NCBI GenBank assembly: GCA_038380435.1
Contig: JAWZYU010000013.1
Span: 12,847,901-12,911,900, forward strand
Source of the DNA: Ryuthela nishihirai
Lineage: Eukaryota; Arthropoda; Arachnida; Araneae; Heptathelidae
Direction: 5' to 3'
DNA: 64,000 bases
Both the position numbers and the translations under genes were made by a program. The notes beneath the pieces were generated by a model. It saw only the letters and a program-made list of their open reading frames with translations, had not been told where the DNA came from and made no database searches. This document shows, in pieces, positions 55,978 to 64,000 of the stretch. Numbering within the stretch: the stretch's first letter is position 1; every line of letters starts with the position of its first letter.

Positions 55978-56735
55978 TTAATAATAATCTTTATTCATAT
56001 TCATGTTAGTTATACAAAAGTTTAAACAAATGACCCGCAAAGCATCTGCTTATCTGCAGGAGAGAAGAATAATAACGTTACATGAAAATACATAAGATAT
56101 AGTTTAAAACAATGTCATCAAATTATATGAATTCCAGTGGAAGCTCCATTGTGGTGGTTGAAATTTTTATTTAAAATTTAGTGCCTAGAAGAAAATTTTT
56201 TGTCTTATTTTTGATTTCTTTAAAATTGTTTAATAAAATAATTTCCCTTGGCAGTTGATTGAACATGCAAGGTATTGTATATGCCCTTGTACATTTCCCA
56301 TAATTGTTTAATATTTTTGGAAGTTGGAAATAATTTTTGGATTGTAACCTTGTGTTTTTCCCATGAGAGATTTTAGATTTAAATTGATTATCAAAAAAAT
56401 ATTTTAAAGTGATGCTGTATTTGTTAAAGGTTGTGAAAAGAGAGTACGCCTAGATAATTTAGTCTTTCTTCGCTATGATAAAATGAATTCCTTAAGTTGT
56501 ATGGGATTATATTTTTAGCAATGGATGATTGAATAGTTTCTATTTTCTTTATATTTGTGAGGTTAGTTGAGCCGTATATTGTCAAACTATAAGTCAATAT
56601 AGATTAGATACAGATAGCTTTGTAAAACAAAATACATGTATGTGTGCTTGCAGCAAATTGTAGTTTGTAAAGTTTAGATGCATATAGACGCAATTTCCAT
56701 GCTAACTTTTGAATATGTTTAGAATACGCTATTTG
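55978..56735 (-). mobile_element. Inverted 5'-truncated LINE tail inserted in LINE D
   Basis: Minus-strand reading gives ILFYKAI, SLTIYGSTNLTNIKKIETI, SSIAKNIIPYNLRN and then NQLPREI, matching the C-terminal extension of LINE B. It is followed by a 3' UTR with the CCTGCAGATAAGC stem-loop and an A-rich end, seen here as TTTTTTAATAATAATC at 55974-55989. LINE D coding sequence resumes at about 56735 (LQNDLIKQL, then KKNKFMCIG), so this is a genuine insertion. Confidence 0.85.
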
Positions 56736-57790
56736 CAATCTACAAAATGATTTAATAAAGCAGTTAAATGGTTTCCTCTAAACAAACCGAGTGTAAACGA
56801 GAAAAAAAATAAATTTATGTGTATTGGTTCTCAACAACCTACACTTAATAGAAGAATTACTAAGCATCGAATAAGTTGTACCATGCTGGATGGTTTATCA
56901 CCTGGTATATAAAATTCTACTATGGCATATAAACTGACAGGCTCCTGTCAGACCTCTGTGGCAAGCAGCTGCCTGAGGGGGTATTTATTATTTTTTTTAT
57001 TTATATGAAATTGTTCTAAAATAGAAGAAGTAAACGAAATAATTTACCTAGGCTTGAAAATGAATTCGAAAATGAAATGGAATAAACGTATTGATAGGAT
57101 GTGTTCAAGACTACGATTTGTAGCATTTAAAATTAGGAAACTTGTTTGTTGATACACAGATGACTATTTTAGTATATAAAGCACTTTTTCAATCTATAAT
57201 TAGATATGGGATAACAGTTTATAGGACAGCATATAAGACAGAATTAAATAAAATTAAAAGAATACAAATTAGTCTGCTAAAAGGATTGTGTAATTCAGTA
57301 GTTGAAAATTCCCTTACAACAAAAGATGATATATTTAGTTTGTTCAAAATTTTACCTATTGAAAGTTTATATGTGCTTATTTCTGTTATCAATAACTTCT
57401 TTGATAATACCTATAAGGAAAATATTTGCCACAATAAGTTTACTAGAAAAAAAGGCTAAGGGGTTTTTTGAAACAACCAAAATTTTATAATAATTACTGA
57501 TGAAATCCCAAAGAATATCAAATTCCCTACCTGTTTAACTTGCTTCCTAGAGAAATCGTTAACTTAAAAAAAAAATTGTGATGTTAAAGAAAAATTATTT
57601 CAGTGGTTGATGAAAAAGTGATGTTTTTATTTGGAAACTTTTTTCTTTTTGTCGTTTTTCTTTTTCATTTATTCTTTTTTTTTCTCCCCTTCATTTTATG
57701 TAATACTGATGTAATCTAGATCATATCTGTAAAACCATATATATATACATTCCCGCTAATAAGCTTCGGCTCAGTGGGATTTTTTTATTT
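56736..57790 (+). pseudogene. LINE D, 3' part: thumb, C-terminal region and 3' UTR
   Basis: It resumes with the thumb (LNKPSVNEKKNKFMCIG, about 56781-56830) and is interrupted by a SINE2 tail at 56912-57000. It continues with VYKALFQSIIRYGITVYRTAY (57172-57235) and LFNLLPREIVNL (about 57530). The end has a hairpin TCCCGCTAATAAGC-TTCG-GCTCAGTGGGA at 57751-57779 followed by TTTTTTTATTT. These are the usual C-terminal landmarks shared with LINE B and the 20.4-21.3 kb fragment. Confidence 0.83.
56912..57000 (+). mobile_element. SINE2 tail, 5'-truncated, inside LINE D
   Basis: Only the last ~75 bases of SINE2 are present: GGCATATAAACTGACAGG, CTCCTGTCAG, GGCAAGCAGCTGC and GAGGGGGTATTTATTATTT. The truncated start and intact 3' end indicate target-primed insertion. 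Confidence 0.9.
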
Positions 57791-57800
57791 AAAATAATTA

Positions 57801-57955
57801 GCCCCGCGTAAGGCATGGCTGTTTGTGGCGTTTTCCTCTGAGGTGTTGCCATCCTCTCAGACCTTCTACTAAGGCATATAAACTGACAGGCTCCTGTTGA
57901 GACCTCTGTGGCAAGCAGCTGCTTGAGGGTGTATTTATTTATTTATTATTTATAG
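57801..57955 (+). mobile_element. SINE2, truncated near box B, abutting LINE D
   Basis: The copy starts at CCCCGCGTAAGGCATGG (just after box B), continues through TCTGAGGTGTTGCCATCCTC and the CTGACAGG..CCTGTTGAG hairpin (one arm changed), and ends GAGGGTGTATTTATTTATTTATT. It lies about 20 bases beyond the LINE D hairpin. Confidence 0.88.
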
Positions 57956-58369
57956 ATAATACTTATTAAAAATAAATTTGAATTTGTGAAAAAGAAACCA
58001 TGTTGGTTCTGTTTCTGTGCCATTGCGGATAATGCTCAGATCATTGCACTTGCCATTCGCTGAAAAGGGAAGCATAAATGAAAATTGATCGACGTGGCGG
58101 AAACATTTCTGATGCACGGTTCTAAAGAGATCTTTCAAGAACTCGATCCTTTGCATCTCGGTGAGCAATATCAGTAGAACAAATTCTTCAGAGCGATTTC
58201 TTCCCTTCTTTATCTTCCTTAGCTTATCTGGATCATCCCGATCTATGGCGGAGATCTTTGGAGTTGGTAAAAAGTTTATTGGTTTACAAAAGTGGAAAAA
58301 TGGAAAGAGCTGGAGGAAACGAAGAAGAAGAGAAGTAGTAGGAGCGAAGCAAGTAATATCTGGGCAGCA
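57956..58369. other. No gene seen
   Basis: Short unassigned spacer with frames on both strands and no motif. Confidence 0.45.
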
Positions 58370-58720
58370 GAGGCAGGTGACGAGGCGCAGATAGCAGAGG
58401 TCGCTGCAGCGATGCCTCCTTTATCACCCGGCTGCAGATAGTCTCGGCCTCGATAGTGCCTCCCAGGGCGGAGGTAATCTGAACACCGGTGATTACCGGC
58501 GGCCACGGCCTCCGATCCGAGCTCTTGCGCTCCCTCGGAGCTGTCACGCTCCGCGGAGGCCCGCGCTGCCTCTATCTGGGCTGCGGCGCGTGCCGTTATT
58601 GACACCATAGGGTGGCAGCGAAGTGCCCTAAATGTTCACTGTCTTAGGGCGGCACCGAAAGTGGGTGGATTGGCGGCGCAGCAACGCCGAAGAGGGTCGT
58701 CAATGGAGCAATTGGACGGC
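58370..58720. other. GC-rich, CpG-containing island; function unknown
   Basis: The strongest GC-rich block in an AT-rich window. A minus-strand ATG frame of 110 codons (58608-58276) starts in it with MVSITARAAAQIEAARASAE, then becomes a hydrophobic/Ser tail derived from low-complexity DNA. It could be a promoter-proximal first exon or an island without coding role. No domain, splice evidence or conservation can be judged from here, so I do not call a gene. Confidence 0.35.
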
Positions 58721-59862
58721 GAACTTCTTCGGGGAAATCGTACGCTTTAATAAGAAAGAGTCTTGAGGGGATCAGGACCACGGATCGAATAAAGAGGCCG
58801 ATTCTTTCCTTTGTCCTGTTTGTTGATGCTGCATCGCATCAAGAACAAAGAGAGGATCTCGTGGTACGAAGTCGGATTGGTTTCGGATTGCACTTTTAAC
58901 ATCCGATATCATTTGCATCCGATCCTCGCTTTCGTTTACCCTACAACCTCTCCCTATATATTGCGTTCGAGAGTTTTAGAAGCATTTTTCTTGGATTGCA
59001 GAAATTCGGTGTATTCCGTGCATACATATTTAAATGCAGGAAAAGATTTGTTTCTCTGAGAGTTCTTCCTTCCCAATATAAGGCATATATACTAGCTGGC
59101 AGATATCCTTTAAACATCTCGCTTGTATACGATAGAACAATAGTCTGAAGTTATTTCTTAATATAGGCATAGAAATTGTTTTTGCTTGAAAGTATTAATC
59201 GTTTTATTTTCGTAACACATGTTTTGCTTATTTCTACAAATGGGAAGGCATTGCGGAGCTTTATCTAACCTCATATTATATTTCCCTGACTACGTTGATA
59301 AAAATGTGCCGATGATCACAGGTACTTTTTTCTGCTAACTGATGAAATAGTTTTCAAAATAAACTCCAAGAGAGACATGAATATATTCACTTTTCAGATA
59401 AACTTTCTCTCTGAGTAAGAATTCTGCCTCTCAATTCTGCCTGATCTCCATCCATTCGCTCTGAATTGTTTGCCAACAGAATTCAGTCATTTCTTTCTCT
59501 TCCAACTTCTGATCACCATTTGGTGCAACTGAGATGGTGTCTGTTTTTTTATTTCATTTTCAGGGATAGGTTTACGTGAGAATCGATCATTCAAACGGTT
59601 TATTAAAAATGTTCTTGAAGCAGGAAAGAATAGAGATTGAGAATGAATTATAATTATCAAATGAGAACTTTTCATAAAATCATTTCGTAGGAATAGAGAC
59701 GTCCTTAGTTTATCCTTTTCCAAATATTAGAACTTCCTGAAACAAAAAGCGAATCTGTCTGCACCTCGACGCAACTTCTGCAGAATTATTTGAGATTCTG
59801 GACCCAGTGTGGGAGGGAATGCGGGATTGAGAAAAATCTCAACAGTTCTGTTTCGTAACGGA
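58721..59862. other. No gene seen
   Basis: Unassigned. The frame at 58811-59059 has 82 codons and no recognised motif. Confidence 0.45.
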
Positions 59863-59985
59863 ACACACTGGACGCCTTTAATGCGAGGATATCATCTGAA
59901 TATATAGTGGTCTCTTTCTATGCCTATATTCTTGATATCGGGGTCCTTGTGACCTGGGCTTTCAACACACTGTGCAACAGAGAAA
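59863..59985 (+). mobile_element. SINE1 3' remnant
   Basis: Matches to the SINE1 end in order: GAACACACTGGACGCC, GAGGATATCATCTG, GGGGTCCTTGTGACCTGG and ACACTGTGCAACAGAG. Heavily diverged; tail and head not found. Confidence 0.6.
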
Positions 59986-61571
59986 ATATCCGTAAAGGAT
60001 GAAGTCCACCAGCTCTGTCTTCAGCCGATGCTGTGCCCATGCATGCTTAGTCAACTTGTCAGCCTCAGTAGTGATTAATTAGGAAAGAGTTTTTTTCTCT
60101 CATTGCGCCACTAAATGATGCTAATTTATTTCCCGCCGTGATGATGATGATGAGCTAGCCATAAGAGACATCCCACCGCCATATGGCACTTGGCATTTCG
60201 CTATCGACCTTTCGCCTCCTCTTCTTACTTCCCCTCGACACTTGTTAAGATTTGTAGCCCCCCCCCTCCTCCGCACCCTCGGCCGACACTATCGCCATTC
60301 GAGACGGCTGATTATACGGATGGTGGTTCGCGGCTGTCTCGGCCCACAGAGTTCGTACACATTACGTCCCTGAGTAATAACGCTGTTAATTAGAAATCAA
60401 CGCAAATTAAATGAGAGCCTTTCTCTTCACCCTTATCACCACCAATGCAACTGATAGGAGCAAGGTGTCGGGAGGGCAAGGGCGGAGGGGGGAGGAGGAG
60501 GAGGAGGAGGAGGAGCAGAAGAGAGCGAGCCACATCTAATGACATTACGGCTGCCTCGTGACGATACCCTCTCCTCTCCTGCCTTTCCTTTTTTCGATGC
60601 TTATTGCGCTTTGTCTTAATTTACTTCTAGTGCAGGAACATTAAGTAATCTGCGTCTGGGAAGCAGCGGTGTTATCGGCGCGAGCCCCACCGAATGCAAT
60701 GCATTGCAAAAGCCCCAGGCCATCAATAATGTGTAAACATTGTTATTGGTGTAACGCTTTGGGAAATTTGCTTTTCTCGAAATCGATATACCTCATTACA
60801 GTAAACTCCTGAATCAATTTCTTCTGCTGCTGCCACCCCCCCCCCCATCCGCCATCCCCCTCAACCCTCACTTCCATCACCCTCCTTTGCGCACCGTACT
60901 CTTCAGTCTTCCAAGGAAATGGATTTTATTGGTTTTCGGTACAAAACACATTTTCCTATCTGCCGATAAGTTTTGCGCAAATATTTGCGACGTGTAATTG
61001 ACATCTGCTTAATAAAAAACAATCGATGATACTGCAGAAGCGAAGAAAGGATTCGGATTCTCATCTCTCTCCGCCGTTACGAGAAAGTTTTATTTCTTTC
61101 TCCCTCGAGCTCTCGTTCTCTTAAATGCTCGTGGATCTCGGCAGCAAGAGCGTTTTTTGTTTACTTCGTGCCACGGATGGTTTCTTCAGCAACCATTGAA
61201 GCGTTTGCTCTTCAGTTTCACTGACAAGCGATTGAATTCGTAGATGAAGAGGCAGACCGTTCTCTGCCTCTCCTCCCTTTGAAGAGGAATTGGTTAAGCT
61301 CCCTCGTACAATCCAAACCTCCATCCAATAATTCAACGATCCTTTCCATCCGTCTCCTCTTCAGCATCCCACGCTCTCGAAACGCATCCGGGTGCAACGA
61401 AATGCAAACGAATCCAGGTGCCACGTGCTCCATCCATTCCTGTATCATTAAAAGCATGTGGAGTTGGAGCTTCATCCCTACAGAGTTGTAAAATATAATG
61501 GAACACATTCTACCTCATTACTTTCCTATTTCTGCATCATTAATAACTCTGAGATCGGTGCAGAGCCATTG
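59986..61571. other. No gene; low-complexity tracts
   Basis: Contains (GGA)n at about 60491-60519, C runs near 60258 and 60836-60846, and a short (GAT)n at 60140. Frames near 61121-61508 overlap on both strands and lack domains. Confidence 0.5.
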
Positions 61572-61650
61572 ATTTTTCCTCCCAGTGAGATATGATCCCA
61601 CGATCCCTCGATAAGGTGTCAAGTTTTCTGACCGCTGAGCCACCATGTCC
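61572..61650 (-). other. tRNA-like segment, possible old SINE head
   Basis: On the minus strand GGTGGCTCAGCGGTCAGA resembles box A and GGGATCATATCTC sits where box B would be. The similarity to the SINE1 box A is notable, but the body downstream does not match SINE1. No acceptor stem is convincing, so a functional tRNA is unlikely. Confidence 0.35.
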
Positions 61651-62195
61651 GATCAATTCACTGCTAAGATAAAGGCATTCAAAGCAACGATTGCGATCGA
61701 CTGAGACTCTGTCTGTCTGTCTGATGCTGCGGATAGAGGATGGAAGCAGCCGATACCCGAGCTCCACAGTTGTTTATTAATGGTGTTCAGGAGATGTGTC
61801 ATCTCCGTTTCGGATGACGTTCGCTGTATTGCGGAGATCAATACCAAGAAGATGATATCGGATCAACGAAACGAGAATAAAGTTTTGCCTTTCGTTTTCC
61901 AGGGAGCTCGAACTTGTCCTTGAATGAAAAAGACTCGTGCATTTAGCAGCAGATGCTTAAAAGCGAGGCACGAGACTGGCTGCTTCGGTTTGGAGGAAAT
62001 GATTTTGAAAACAGGGATGGTGTCGTGACCACCCCTGAGTCAGGAGTAGCCTGACGTCAGGGACGAAATAATAAAAAAATCAGGTCAAGGGATTAAAACA
62101 AAGCATTGCGATTTCACCAAACTCAGTATTCCTTTGAAAGTGGGTCTGGCGCCGCAGTTTTTAGTTCAATAATGAGGTGAGCTCATGCGCTGCAT
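61651..62195. other. Unassigned, with LTR-border-like motif near 62012-62032
   Basis: AAAACA is followed by GGGA and then TGGTGTCGTGACC (62019-62031), matching the 13-base core at about 46080. It could be the junction of a decayed LTR and primer-binding site. No LTR retrotransposon genes are seen. Confidence 0.3.
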
Positions 62196-62457
62196 GGGCG
62201 GTTTTTCCCGCTAACTCCAAGTGCAGAAACAAAATCAAAGGTAAAAAAAACCTGAATAATAGCTCAGTAGAAGATCATTGCATTTCAACGCATTTATTTT
62301 TACAAATATCAATAACAATCTTTTCCTGTGCTTAAGACAGGTACAGGGACCGCCATTGACTATCGTTCAAGAAGTCTAAAGCAGTGTGGCAGCGACAGAT
62401 CCTTTAACTAAAATGGGTTCTGCATTCTGCACTTGGAGTTAGCGGGAAAAACCGCCC
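62196..62457. mobile_element. Candidate MITE with 33-bp perfect inverted repeats
   Basis: The arms 62196-62228 and 62425-62457 are exact reverse complements (GGGCGGTTTTTCCCGCTAAC... at the left), enclosing 196 bases. Weak pairing continues outward for another ~8 bases (GCTGCAT versus the complement of GTCTAGCG). I could not find a clear target-site duplication. The size and arrangement are typical of a miniature inverted-repeat element, superfamily unknown. No coding sequence lies inside. Confidence 0.75.
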
Positions 62458-63349
62458 GTCTAGCGATCATATCTTGTTCCTTTGATGTGGGAAGGGGGGG
62501 GGGGCTGAGATTCCCATCCACTCGTGTCATGCTGGTCATCTTGTGGATTGCAGAGTCTGTTGCTTTTCCGATGCAAATGCCCTTTGCTTTCTTTGACTCG
62601 GGGCTATCACCGCCATTTCTTGGGATTCTACTTCAGCTGAGACCCAAACGCTTTGTTTTACAGAACTCTCCACACGACACTTTCATGTTAGTCCACGTAG
62701 GGTCTCGGTACCTCCGCGGAGTCGAACTTTCATAACGAAAAACAAGAAGCACGTCGGCTGGGGTTGGATTTCTACAAAACAGCAAAAAGAGCGCTTCTCC
62801 TCTCGCTGGGTAGAGTCAAGATTTCGGTCACCTGGGTCATCATGGGAACTCGTGATTGGTCTGCGGAAGTGGCTGGCCGGTAGGTCGTTTCGCCACTTTG
62901 GAGCACTTGTTTTTCACTTCTATGACAACTTTGTTTCCAGGTGGGTTTCACAGCTTGTATTACTTTCGGGCTTGTAGCACCCTGCGGACACCTCCTTCGA
63001 TATCCTTGAGCGCTCCAAGAGGATGGAGAGTGGAAGAGTGGGGCAAAGCAACGATATGGCGGATGGGATCTAGCCCTGATAGATACATCGGGTCCACATT
63101 CCGATAAATGTAGGCACGACAATTGGTCAACCGCTTGAATTGAATAAGTTTATTTCACCCAAACATACGCATATTGGTAGATAAAACACAGACAAGTTCA
63201 CAGGTGAAAAAGGAGAACATAATAAGCCGTAGCTTTTGAATAAATGTTTCCTGAAATACACTTAAATTTAAAACGTTACAGGTGACCTTAATTTATACAT
63301 TTATACATTTATTTGAGCACATGAATTTTTGTGGTCTGACTCTATCATT
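62458..63349. other. No gene supported
   Basis: Frames of 100 codons (plus, 62433-62735) and 116 codons (minus, 63122-62772) carry no domain I recognise. An 11-G run lies near 62496-62506. Confidence 0.45.
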
Positions 63350-63455
63350 GACTTGATACCCCTTCTGAGCAACATCACGCATAAGGAGAGATTGATTTGA
63401 TTGGGCCAGGTGATCTAAAAGATGGATGATGATGATGATGATGATGATGATGGTA
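63350..63455 (+). pseudogene. RTE 3' scrap ending in (GAT)n
   Basis: The frame reads IPLLSNITHKERLIWLGQVI, which matches LQPPLSSILCRERLRWFGHV of the RTE at 46364, and then runs into an uninterrupted (GAT)n tract at about 63423-63452. The segment between that motif and the RTE end is deleted. RTE elements end in such repeats, so the microsatellite probably grew from an RTE tail. Confidence 0.6.
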
Positions 63456-64000
63456 GGTCCATGCCATTACAAAGAATAAGAGTTTGCATCGGAGGGGAAA
63501 AGGCAAATAATATCAAATAAGTGTTTCTAAGAATGAACTTGCATCGAAAGAATGCACAAATTGATATAAGGAGAAAGAAAAGATTTCGGGGACGATGAAA
63601 TGCACGAGAAGGATGTTGATGCCATTTTAGAAACTGTGGAGGCCTCACTTTAGTCGCTTCTTTGTTGTTTTATGCAAAAGCTTCTGCGAGTATTATTATT
63701 TTAAAAGCAAATTTTAATTTGATTTTCCGACTTTAATTTTTATTTATACCAGAACAAATTTCTTCTTTGGTTTAAAAATATAATCAAATAAAAATATCAA
63801 CATCTCGAGCATTTTTCCATTTCGTTGCTTCTAGAAAAGTAATCTTGAAAAACATCTCTTTATTTATTTATTTATTTATTAATAACAACTCTGCAAAAGA
63901 GAAGTCCGAGAATTGGATTAAGAATTTGAGAGCCTGAGTCTGCTTCGAAGAGAAATTGATAACGAAAATATTTTCTTAGCGACGAAAATCTTCAATTGTT
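63456..64000. other. No gene seen
   Basis: AT-rich; (TTTA)n at about 63860-63882. Nothing else recognised. Confidence 0.5.

Overview
This is a eukaryotic, probably invertebrate and most likely arthropod, window. It is AT-rich, packed with transposable elements (TEs), and shows no host protein-coding gene or functional RNA gene that I can support. There are no operons, ribosome binding sites or CRISPR arrays. The repertoire fits a large arthropod genome: R1/I-like, CR1/Jockey-like and RTE non-LTR retrotransposons (LINEs), mariner and Tc1 transposases, hAT-like and piggyBac-like non-autonomous elements, and two tRNA-derived SINE families. I cannot name the species from the sequence alone.

Layout. 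About 1-4,700 is featureless. 4,705-5,414 holds two copies of a tRNA-Met-derived SINE (SINE1). 7,934-13,320 is a nearly full-length R1/I-group LINE ('LINE A', minus strand: ORF1 with zinc knuckles, endonuclease, RT, RNase H, C-terminal zinc knuckle) flanked by a 14-bp target-site duplication. 16,100-22,050 has SINE1, a LINE fragment, SINE2, another LINE 3' end split by SINE1, and a 5'-truncated tail of LINE B. 24,140-25,170 has SINE2 and a Tc1 transposase relic. 26,463-28,662 has three SINE1 insertions, one with a second SINE nested inside it. 28,820-29,960 is a mariner relic, followed by LINE B (30,115-32,283) and LINE C (33,400-36,800). 36,980-37,959 is a TIR element of a kind I do not recognise, built from repeated 18-bp palindromes. 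40,700-42,350 carries SINE1, a hAT-type MITE and another SINE1. 45,296-48,138 is a cluster of RTE fragments with the longest open reading frame of the window. 53,241-57,955 contains a piggyBac-type MITE and a decayed LINE D that was itself invaded by an inverted LINE tail and a SINE2 tail. 58,000-64,000 is mostly unassigned, with a GC-rich island near 58.4-58.7 kb, a 33-bp inverted-repeat element at 62.2 kb and an RTE scrap ending in (GAT)n at 63.4 kb.

How the parts relate. The SINEs lack coding capacity and must have been mobilised by LINE enzymes. Target-site duplications are visible for most SINE1 copies, so this family was active recently. The CR1/Jockey-like LINEs share 3'-terminal stem-loops, one with compensatory differences between two copies, which suggests an RT recognition structure. 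Several elements also contain perfect short-spacer inverted duplications, a pattern expected from template-switch mutation. Statements about family membership rest on motifs I can read; no database search was possible.
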